Below are positions 1 to 10,700 of a stretch of 64,000 bases of DNA, piece after piece; positions within the stretch are counted from its first letter, which is position 1; each line of letters opens with the position of its first letter. Source of the DNA: Megalobrama amblycephala. Taxonomy: Eukaryota > Chordata > Actinopteri > Cypriniformes > Xenocyprididae. The notes under the pieces are model-generated. The model saw only the letters and a program-made list of their open reading frames with translations, was not told the DNA's origin and made no database searches. The position numbers were made by a program, and so were the translations under genes. Where the stretch lies: the NCBI RefSeq assembly GCF_018812025.1, contig NC_063049.1, positions 32,497,447-32,561,446 of the forward strand, written 5' to 3'.

Positions 1-103
1 CTTATCAGTTTTTCTTATCAGTCAGGTTATTGTTCAGATTATTATTTATTCATTTATATTAAGTAATTATTTATTAGCATGGTGTTTTTATGTCTATTTG
101 CAG

Positions 104-3100
104 GGTCTCCATACTATGACAACGTGCGCCCCCTCTCTTATCCGGACGCTGATGCAGTTCTCATCTGTTTTGATATCGGTCGACCAGAGACTCTGGAGAA
201 TGTGCTAAGGAAGGTAAGCTGATTTTAAAGACATTTGTTCATTGATGCTGAATGTTTATAAATTGTTGTAGCTCTTCAGAATTGTGGTTGGGATATTCTC
301 ACAAGCCCTGTCTTTGTGGCAATGAGAACAAAAGTCCAGACATCTGAGAGAGGAGTCCAATGAATGAGAGGGGGAATGTGTGGGAGGACTTTGATCCTTT
401 GACTATCACATGAGGGGGAGAACGACAACCAATAAGAGCTTGTTTACGTTGGGTCTCAGAATCATAGAGCCTTTGTGTCGCAAAATGCCTTGTAACCTCT
501 GATGTCATTGGGAGACAAGTGGTTTTGAGAGAGCAAGAATTAGCCACTCGTTTTGGGCCGCTTCGGTCTCCAATGGTGTCACTGACTATAGTCTCTCTAA
601 GAGAGGTGGTCTGTGCAACTCATGTCATTGGGTGATTCGAGGTGAAATCATACGCTTTACACGTCACCCATGTCGGGGTCCTCCACTGACTAGAAGAAGG
701 CATGACACTTAATATGATAAGCCATGGAGTCATGAAGAGCTATCATGCAATCACACATTTTTAGGGGTCCTGAGATAGCAAACATGGTCTAGAATCACTG
801 GATGTCATATAAACAATGTGGAAAGAAATTTGTGGTGTCAGCTACACTGTCATTTTCAAAATAAACAGCTGAATTCAGTATTGTGCAGATAGAAGATTAC
901 TTATTAATAGTTACCTTCCTTTTTAAAAGGAATTTAAGGTAACTTTTTTTGTAGTTTTACTAATATTATGATAATATTTATTAGCATCATTATTGTAGTA
1001 TATTATTGTATTTTATTATGCCTTATGGTTTTGTCATTTGTATTAGTGGTTTTTTTTTTAGTAATTTTAGTACTTCAACTTGCTTATTTTAATTTAGTTG
1101 CCAAAGTAACATTTATAATTTTCATGTTTTTTTTTTTAGTTTTTCATTTAATATTTATATTTTATTTTATTTCAGCTTATTACAAAAGATTTGTTATTAT
1201 ATATATTAGAGCCCGACCGATATGGATTTTTGGGGGCCGATGCCGATATTAACTCGAAAAGAGCCGATTTATAAGCCGATATTTTGATTTTGAAAATAAA
1301 CTGGATATTAGACCCATTTCCTATAAACTACACTTACACAACATTCAATAGCAAAATATCTGCCTGTTCTATGTATGTGGGCTGTATAAACCATTTTCCA
1401 GAAGGGATTATGTTAAAAAAAAGCCTTAGATTACAGTCTCAATGACTAAACAATTGCACATCAAAAGTATATATTTTTTAATGATCAAAAAACAGTCTGG
1501 TTTTAAACATTTAACAGTTTTATTTACTTCCAGTTGAAGCTGGTTTTAACAGTCTGTGTGTGTACTGTAAATAAATTATAATACTAAAGTTAAAGTAAAA
1601 GAGCTATACCAAACAAATTCAATATTCCACAAAACCATGTCAATGAATTGAAAATAAAATTAAAATAAGTTAAATGTATAGCTACATATAAAATAAATAA
1701 ATATAAAATAAATAAATAATACCAAAATATAATTTAAACAATGTAGAATGTTCTCAATATATATACAACAAACACTGCAGATATATTTAGAATAAGTTAA
1801 ACGCTAACGTTATAGTTTGACCTCTTATTAACGTTCGCGCTCTTCCACTGATAAACATGGTATTAGCTTTGTGGCTAATCTAATATAGCAATGCATTAGC
1901 GGCTGTAAGTGATGTTACAGAATATTTAGAAGTGATAATGATAGGACCGTTAGCTAGAACTACCACACTGTTTTTATATACAGTGTATGAACTAAATCTA
2001 CAATCATTTCACATGACGAACGACAGACTCACTGTCAAGAGCATAGACATATAATAAACACTAGACGCCCTATTGGCCGCTTTGGACTGTTGCTGCGATA
2101 CGTCAACGAGTCCGCCATATTGTGCGGGGGCAAGACTGTGCTGTTAACAAACACAAGTAAACGGACGAGCTGCGGTTTTTCTGGATAAAAACAAAAATAA
2201 GGTTTACATTTATCAACCAATTTCAGTGGTTTATAATGTACGTGGTGTACAAAAAGTTCTAGTTACTTAAGATCTCTATAGTTAGACATATAAAATATTT
2301 ATTTTAATAAAAAATAGTCAAAGCTCTGGCTTGTCATGTATTTGACTGCTTTATTCTTGCATAAGAATTGTGAAAACGCCCATACTGAGATATAATTTAA
2401 TTTTCACATTAAATTAAATAACGTTTTCTTATTGTAAAAAAGGGATTTTCTGTCTTTAACGCAATTTTAGCTTTTCTTGAACTTAGAATTGACCACCACT
2501 GATAAAATGAAACAAAAATAATCAAATACAAATCACACAGGCTGCTTTCTGTATTTAAAATGCACTAAAATGATACAGATAGATACTCCAAAAACATACA
2601 ACAACAAAGATAACTGATGGATCCTTTATGGTAATACATATGATATGGTAGGCTACATCTACAGTGCAATGCAAATAAAGAAATTGAGAATAATAAATAG
2701 TTTGTTATACACTATAAGAAATAGTTTATGTAGTGTATATATAATATAAAAATATAGTCAATAATAAAGTATATAATATTGTCAATAAACAAACAGTATA
2801 CAACAAATAAAATAGTAATGAATAGAACATTTATAAAATAGTATAAGTACAATAATATAATATCATAATATATTGATAATAGCATATAGTATAATAATAC
2901 TATAATAATAGCAATAGAATATGTAGTATCATTTACAGAATATAGACAATAATATAACATCATAACTATAATAGATTGATAATAATAGTATTGGTATAAT
3001 AATAATCGCAAATACAATGTAATATCAATTGCAGAATTATATAGACAATAATAAAAATAGTAAATTAAATAGTGACTAGTACAATAATAACATAGTATTG

Positions 3101-4096
3101 GTATAATAATAATAACAACAAAAGGCTATATATTTTCCATCAGTCTCTTGGAAATGGTGAGAACAGTCCACTGACAGGCTCTTCTCAGCTTTCCTTGAGG
3201 CTTGTGTAGCCCTGGTTGCAATGGGCTGAAAAAGAAATAAATATATAAACAAATCACCATTTAATGGCAAACTTTTAAATTATGTAGATGAGTCGGGAAA
3301 CTTCCCTTCTAGCTACTTACCACTGTCTCCTCAACTCGTTGTCTTTGTGAAACCTTAAATGTGTGAAAAGCTAGCCCACTAACTAACCTTAAAGTAAGGG
3401 TTAGATTAAGATTAACAAAATATCAGCCACCTAGCCGTAACGAGTACTTGTCATAAAAGTCGGTTTTAATAAAATAGAGATGCATATTTAAACTTTAGTT
3501 TATAAAATAACATAAGCTAAAACTATATTAGAAATCATGTAAACTCACGTCTCAACTTTCATAGCTAATTAGTGACATCGCTAGCTATTTTAGTCTAACT
3601 GACTCCGGTGGCCAACTACTATCAATTATATAATGACCAAATACAACCAGAAACAAATGTTCAGTCTTACCTGTGAAAGGTTATTCCCCGAGACCGGTTT
3701 TCAATTGTGCAGCGATTTGTACAGCCCCAAGCAGCACACGAAGCAGGCATTTTTCTCAATTCCAGTTATGAGCGTTATGCGAACGTTTCCCCGCACAACA
3801 TGGCGGCGCCGTTGACGTACGGTCCAGCGGCCAATGGGGCGTCTAGTGTTTATTATATGTCTATGGTCAAGAGTACATCTCCGTGGCTCGGCTGATAGCT
3901 TTTTTTCTGTAGTGTATTTCTGGCGCTGTTGTCAACTGGGGAGTTGCAGAGCTCCCTCTGGTGGGCAAACTATGCAACACTCATAACATGAGTGAAGCAT
4001 GAGACTCTGTTTCTCATGTTTCATCGGCCGATGCCGATTTAAATGCAATTAGCTCATATCGGCCGATAATATCGGCCGGCCGATATATCGGTCGGG

Positions 4097-4145
<49 letters not shown>

Positions 4146-5183
4146 AATTAAAACTATTACAAATATTTTTGGAATAAAGCTGAAATATAATAAAATATAA
4201 ATATTACATAAATATTATAAATATATGTGCTTGGCATCGGTGTAACACCATGTTTTTAATTCCTTTAGTGGAAGGGGGAAATTGAGGAGTTCTGTCCCAA
4301 TACTAAAGTACTTTTGGTTGGATGCAAGTCAGACTTACGTGCAGATCTGGCCACATTTGTGCAGCTGTCCAATGACATTCCTTCATCGTATGACCAGGTG
4401 GGTTTTTAAAAAAAAACATTTTATAGCTATAATAAAAAAGAAAAGGTAACATGCAATTTCAAAAGCTTGTACTACAAAATAATGCAGTTACATTAGATAT
4501 CTTCAACCAAGGACCCCTCTGATGGTGGATAGTGAAACATGTTGCATTTTTAACCTGGGCTATAATAACATGTATACAGTTCCATATTACAGACTTACGA
4601 TGCTTAATGTAACTTGCAAAACTATTAAAATAATCATTATTGAGGCACACATTACACTTTAACTTTACTTAATACATTTTAATGCGGGTGGGACGATGAA
4701 ATATTTTGCTAAACTTTAGCTTTGAAATTAGTTATATATTGAATTTTTAAAATGCATGTTTTTTTTCTTACATGCACATTAAATCTAACATTAATTGGCA
4801 GACCGCCTGCAGTACCACCACAGACCCCCTAGGTGTCCCTCTGTTAAAGACCCCTGAATTAGATGATTAGAAATTATTTTAGTAAGTATTTAACTGTCCA
4901 TTAACTGGCTGAGTAACTGACTTCTTGTGTCTTTTAGGGTTCAAACATGGCCAAGCAGATCTCGGCCCCTTACATCGAGTGCTCAGCACAGCAGTCTGAG
5001 AACAGCGTGAGGGACATTTTTCACATAGCCACATTGGCCTGCATCAGTAAAAGTAACAAGAATGTGAAGCGCGTGAAGTCCGGCAGAGCCACCAAGAGGA
5101 CCTCACACGTATCTAACAGGCCCGAGCTGGACTCAGTGTCACGCCTACACAAGACCAAGACAAAAACCTGCACAGTCATGTGA
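104..5183 (+). CDS. rnd3: Rnd-type atypical Rho GTPase, C-terminal three exons (rnd3-like)
   Basis: Three coding exons are visible at 104-213, 4269-4397 and 4938-5183, each with an AG acceptor and the first two with GT donors (GTAAGC, GTGGGT). Together they give about 161 residues, the C-terminal two thirds of a protein near the usual 244 residues of Rnd3. The first exon starts in [19 protein letters not shown], the region after switch II; the second holds the guanine-specificity motif as CKSD; the third holds ECSA and ends in the CAAX box CTVM, which predicts farnesylation. Rnd proteins are GTPase-deficient, constitutively GTP-bound antagonists of RhoA/ROCK signalling at membranes. The CTVM end and the basic NKNVKR...RATKR stretch favour Rnd3 over Rnd1 (CSIM) or Rnd2 (CNLM). 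The 5' exons with the P-loop lie left of the window. Teleosts often have two rnd3 paralogues; I cannot say which this is. Confidence 0.93.
1207..4101. mobile_element. Non-autonomous DNA transposon with TAGAGCCCGACCGATA termini, in an rnd3 intron
   Basis: The left end begins TAGAGCCCGACCGATA at 1207 and the right end at 4101 is its reverse complement; both ends continue with GCCGAT/ATCGGC repeats. The flanks are (AT)n, so the target duplication cannot be read. No transposase frame is present. A second element (2042-3865) is inserted inside, leaving about 1.07 kb of the outer element. Confidence 0.8.
2042..3865. mobile_element. hAT-like non-autonomous element with an exact 8-bp target duplication
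   Basis: The ends are inverted repeats of roughly 80 bp that begin CATAGACATATAATAAACAC at 2042 and run inward through a GTCTAGTG / CACTAGAC region and a CCGCACAA / TTGTGCGG block. The flanking octamer GTCAAGAG occurs at 2034-2041 and again at 3866-3873, an exact 8-bp target duplication as made by hAT transposases. The interior is AT-rich and has no transposase. It sits inside the element at 1207-4101, so it is the younger insertion. Confidence 0.88.
4102..4140. repeat. (TA)n microsatellite
   Basis: Uninterrupted TA dinucleotides directly abut the right end of the element at 1207-4101. A shorter AT run also precedes its left end, so the element probably landed in an existing AT tract. Confidence 0.95.
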
Positions 5184-5862
5184 TTTCAGAAGCCATTTCA
5201 TCTGCATGCATTCCTTCTCCTATCAGGATTCCTTCTAAAAGTCCATTGGGAGAATTAATGGGATATGAACTGAAGGGAGATATTTTGCACTTCACTAATA
5301 TTCACAATATGTACCACTGAACTGAGTGAGCGACATGTATTAATGATGATGCATTCTATTCTCCCCTATTTAAAAGCACCTCAGAACATTTTAGGCATTA
5401 TAAAAAACCTAAAGCAGGGAAAACATCTGTTCCTATGTATTGCCAAATGAGCACTTATAACTTTGTAGAAGCTGTCCAAAGAAGAATTTCCTCTGGATTT
5501 TGTGTTGTAATATTTCATTGCAATGTACCCCAGTTTATGGACGTAAATAACTTCTTGGAGTAACGTGGTCGGTGCTGCTAACCTCAGTCCTGTCCTATTA
5601 GATCTGACTGCACCAAAAAGTGTCAAATGTCACAGATATGCAAACACATTCCAAACACTATATAGCCTAAAACTTTTCTAAAATACTCTACGTACAGTAT
5701 GCAGATTTAAAGGTTTGCCTATATTCTTTCTTTAAAAGAACTTGCATGGCAACCACTTATGATATTTTATATCACTACTTTATCAGTGTTGTTGAATGTT
5801 TCTAGATCATTCAGCTGAAAACAAAAAAACAGATGAGTTGTGCTTATTATATATATGTGTAT

Positions 5863-5903
<41 letters not shown>

Positions 5904-6900
5904 GTATATATATACACACTATTTTCTCTTTTCTAAGAGATGAGAATTACACAAGTGAAGAAGTGAAGCAAAATTAGAAAAAAAAAGAAAAAAAGATGCA
6001 GTCATGTGGATTTTAGCATTATGGATCTTCCCCCAAAAAAACCTACACACATAAAAGATGCACAAAACTAAAATACAAAAAATAAAAAGTGTTTGTATGA
6101 ATGTAGGTTTTTAATAAATGTAAAATTAAAATGTTACAAGGGTTACATTAAAACAATAGAAAAGCTTTGGAACCACATTTGGAATCCACAATTTTTTTGC
6201 ATCCTAAAATTATTATTTCCATTAGTGTATTTGTGTGACCAAAAGCAAGTTTATAATGTCTGTGTTGATATGATATATGTATCAATGGTTCTTTGAATTA
6301 TTTAACTGGCAAAATGAGCATTTCCTACAGCATTCTAATCTAGAGCATTCAGTTTGGTCCAACACTACCATCTGCTGGGCATAATTGGAAATTCGGGAAA
6401 ATTGGGGGGAAAAAAACATTAAAATACTGTACTAAAAATCCTTATAATTTTTAATTTATAAGGATAAAGTATACTGGAATCTAATCCTCAAATGTATCCA
6501 GGTGAGAATGCAGTTTAAGGAGTCAAAAGGCAAATCACCTACAGAATAAAATTTTAGCGAGGAGGGGGAATGCAACTGGATGATTGGTCAGTGCTTGCAA
6601 AATTTGTTTTATGGTAAATTAATTTTATGTTGGGATAGAAAAAAAGGAAAACGTTAAAAATCATTACAGAATTCAAAATCACAGACACATTCCTTTTGAT
6701 TTTTTTTCTAGATTGTTTTCATGCCATTAAATTTATCAGCTGTTATGCATGTGCACTGTGAAGGTCTACAGTGTCAAAATGTATAGGAAAAACTAATTTT
6801 ATTTGTTAAATTGAAAGTGGAGCAGGTAATAATGACAAAAATAATTAGGATGGATTTTTTAATTTTCTTGCATTTACAAGTCTCACCCACAAGGGGGCAT
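5184..6900 (+). other. Probable 3' UTR of the rnd3-like gene and flank
   Basis: This AT-rich, non-coding stretch follows the stop codon at 5181-5183. Candidate AATAAA signals occur, for example at 6081-6086, so the transcript may end near 6.1 kb, but several alternatives exist downstream. A TA/TG microsatellite lies at about 5850-5905. The boundary of the UTR is inferred, not seen. Confidence 0.4.
5866..5902. repeat. (TA)n microsatellite
   Basis: A TA run is preceded by TATGTGTATG repeats in the probable rnd3 3' UTR. Confidence 0.9.
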
Positions 6901-7239
6901 CAGTGGAGTTTTCTACCATATCTAAACAGAGAAGGATTTCATGCAAACACTGGACAGGTGTTGCAACATGTTTAATATGAATATTATTCTTACCAGCAAG
7001 GACAATGTAAGCTGAAGTTAGATATATTAAACTGTAATATTATTTTCTTCTAAATATAAAACAATACAATTACAAAAATTAAGGTGCATTAACAAAAAAA
7101 ATAAAATAAAAAATAATCACATTATTTGTAAAAGGTATCTGATATTTTTTATATCTGACAAATTAATCCACATTCAATTATTAAAAAATATTTATACAAT
7201 GTAATGTTAAAAAATTATATTATATTTACAGTATTTAAG

Positions 7240-7720
7240 TATAACAGTAAAATAAGTCTTTGTTTATTATAAATAAAGGCCTGGTTTCACAGACGGCTTA
7301 GATTAAGCCAGGATTAGACCTTAGTTAAATGATCACATTTAAGTGGCTTTTTTTTTTAAAAACATGCCATAGAAAAAAGAAAAAAAAACATTACTGGTGT
7401 GCATCTTGAGACAAAACAATGACACTGATATATTCTAAGATATATCAGTTCAAGTTGCTTTCAGTTAAGACAGCTCAACATGCATTTTAGTCTTGGAGCA
7501 GCTTAAGCCTTGTCTGTGAAACCAGGCAAAGAAGTCCTGAAAAAGGCAGCAGTAAAGCCATGTAATTTAGTCAGCAATGCGCATTGTAGTTATATTTTTA
7601 AATCGTACAGTATCTGTCATATCAAATATGCAAACATCATCATCTAGAGGCACAATGCTTGAGAAGTGCACAGTTATTTATACAGAAGCATTTTGCTTTG
7701 ACTGGTTCCTCTTGCTCTTT
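7240..7720 (-). other. Probable cyp27c1 3' UTR
   Basis: The sequence beyond the cyp27c1 stop codon on the minus strand is non-coding. A minus-strand AATAAA signal (TTTATT at 7263-7268 on the plus strand) would end the transcript near 7.24 kb. If so, the foldback element at 7279-7527 would lie in the 3' UTR. This is inferred from one signal only. Confidence 0.35.
7279..7527. mobile_element. Short foldback MITE with GCCTGGTTTCACAGAC termini
   Basis: The left end GCCTGGTTTCACAGAC at 7279 is matched exactly, inverted, by GTCTGTGAAACCAGGC ending at 7527. Both ends continue with related inverted sequence (GGCTTAGATTAAGCC on the left, GCAGCTTAAGCCTTG on the right). It lies between the two convergent genes rnd3 and cyp27c1, near the probable cyp27c1 3' end. 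Confidence 0.8.
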
Positions 7721-10700
7721 TTACCTATCAATAAACTGAAGGTCTATAGATGTGGCAGGGACCAGCAGAGTTCGTGTGATCGGCTTCACAGTCCTTCCTG
7801 AAGGGTCTGGGCGCACTTCATAGCGTTTAATTAACTGCAAAAGAAATAAAATAAAAGCATATTGATGTGAAACGTGTATAGTTAATTGAAGGCCAAATGC
7901 TTAAAACATGAATCTTAGTTACTCATTGACAAGCAGAATTATCTCTGTAATAGCAGAGAAGGTTGGATCAAAGGTGAAGGACTGCAGACTAGTCAAATAT
8001 CTAAAACTTACACACTAATATGATCAGATAAACTGGGTCAGGACAATCACTGGTGACATGGATGGGTTCAAAATTCATGGACTGACCTAAAAGTGCATAT
8101 CTTTGTTTAAAGCTGCAGTCCGCAACTTTTTTGTGTTAAAAATTTACAAAAATTATATAATGAGAATATACAACATGAATCAATTTTCCAAACCGTGTTA
8201 TTACTTATCCTGAATCATTATGGTACACTTATAATAAGTGTGTATATTCGGACTATTTCAGACCGGACTGGTAGGACTCGCCACAGAGTATCACAGTAAC
8301 TGCGTGACTCGCCATAGACATACACGGAGAAAAGTAGCTCCAGCTACAACGTTCCTCCGCAAGACGCGTGCAGTTCTGTTTATTAACCGCTAGAGGGCCA
8401 AATATCGCGGACAGCAGCTTTAATACGTTTTCAAATCATTTCTATTTTAAAATGTGGCCTCAGACTCACTGTATATACCCAGCTAACAAAAATACGTTCT
8501 AAGAATGGTTTACTAATGTTCACATTAAGATATGAACATGTTATTTCTGAATGTTTTCTGAATGTTCAAAATGTCCAGTTTTTTAAATGTTTTAAAAACC
8601 ATTTTCTTGGTTATGAAATCATTAAGGAACCATTCCATTTCATCATTCTGCAAACATTTTGACAAACTTTTTAATGTTCCAAACATTCTGAAAAAAATTA
8701 GAACGTCCAACATTCTGAAACAAACGGAGCCCCTAAAGGGACGTGGTAGTGGAAAAAAATTGGGATGGGAGGAAATTTTTTTTTGGAGCTGACTGAAACA
8801 CTACAGCCAGCCAGTGGGACATTAAAGAGGAAGTGTTTGTCCGAGCTCACAGCAAGGGAATGATAATATCTTTGCAAGGGAAAGTTTCTCAGGGGAACGC
8901 AAAAGTTTTGTGTGTGAACGCAAAAGATTTGAAAAAAAAAAAAAATTCCTCCCATCCCAATTTTTTTCTGCCACCATGTCCCTTTAGGGGCTCCATAGTA
9001 ACAAGACAAACTTACCATTTAAACATTTTAGAAAAAAGCATTGTATAATAAAGCACTAATATGCCCTGTGAAGCTGTGGTTTACAGTGAATTTATAACAG
9101 CTAAGGGGCGTTGTTAGGCAGGATGCAGAGTGACTAATACCTTCTTAGCTGTTATAAATTCACTGTAAACCACGGCTTCACAGGGCTTATTGCTTTTATA
9201 AAACAGTTACCACACAATACAAATATTAAGGCCAAAAAATATGTATCAATGCAACTTTCATGAAGTAAAATCATTAAAGCCTTCCTTTCGCTGGAAAAAC
9301 TAGTCCCTGACCGTGAACAGCAAAGGAAATTACATTATTACGCCATTAGATGGCGGCAAAGACTGTTTTTATGAATGAGTCAGTCAGTAGCGAAGACTTT
9401 TACATTGAAAGAACCGAAACTTGTGAACACAGAACAAGAAATGCTTTTACTATCGCTGTCAGTGTCAGGGCACGGGGAAACCCATTAACTGTTAACAGAC
9501 AAGAAATCGCAGCGAACATTCAAACAGATTTTTTTATTACGAACATAGTACTGTCCTGAAGGAAATCGCTATCTAAATGCAGGTACACTTGTTCACTCGA
9601 TCTCTCTCTCACAATACTCTACTATAATACAGTAAGCTTCAATGAACAATATCAAAGTCCCTTTAAGACAAGTCATTTCACTCGGCGGCCATCTTTGAAA
9701 CGCCTCTCGGGCATCCTGGGCATCATGCAATCTCTTTGAATGGGAAACATCAAATTATCCAAAACTGTTCGCCAACCTTACGATTAAATTTCATATTTGA
9801 AATCACCAATGAAATCTAACAACAACCGGCTCATAAATTTAGTTTCTAAACGCTTGAATCATGACAAAAAAAACTATTTTTCAGGCTTGATCAAGCTAAT
9901 GCGCAAACCTAAATGCGTGTCTCTTCGGAGGCGCGCGTCTGACTGTTTCTATAGAAACCGGTGATTCTAACGGCCGCTGAAGTGACGCGATGACTTTACC
10001 AGTCGGCGATTGGCTCTTATTTAGAAGGCGGGACTTATTCCGCCATAGACCTTATGTAGCCCCGCCCCTTTTCAGCGCTGCGCTCGTTGTCTTTTGACTT
10101 CCGGCTTGTATTTCCACAGCGATCTTATGTATTTATGAATGAACTGCTCATTTTAAAATCTTCCCGTTCTACTGACATTTGTTAAGACACCCGCTTTAAA
10201 CATTACAATGCTCATGATAACTTTTGTTAACTCTACAACACGTAAATCCACTTCACCAGCTAATTATTCTTCAACAGCGATGCCATAGAAATATACAGGG
10301 CTACCGCGAAAACGGAAGTTCAAGGACAATATTCTAATGCTGTGTTCACACCAAACGCGAATAGAACGTCTGGCGCGAATGATTTCAATGTTAAGTCAAT
10401 GTAAAGACGCGTTTACGCGCGTCTGGTGGTCTTGCGGCGCGAATGAGGCGTTTAGCGCGGCGCGGAAGACGTGAATTCGCCTCATTCGCGCGTCTAGTTC
10501 GCGCGAATGACGCGAATTGAGCGTTTCGCGCGATACGCGCGAATGGTGCTTTTTGTGCATTTAGCGTTTGACGCGAATTCGCGTCTGACGCCCGAGTTGA
10601 AAAATTTGAACTTTGGCGTAAATTCGCGCCGCGTTAACCAATCAGGAGCCTGCTTGCTGCTGTGGCGGCAGGCCCGCCCGGAGTCACTCATTCAAAATGG

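Noticed and set aside
2712..3017. A hydrophobic, Tyr/Ile-rich 101-codon frame
   Set aside because: It is a translation of ATA/TAT-rich low-complexity sequence inside a non-autonomous transposon.
8525..9048. Phe- and Lys-rich frames on both strands near 8.7 kb
   Set aside because: They fall in the AACATTC repeats and the inverted-repeat MITE at 8726-8994.
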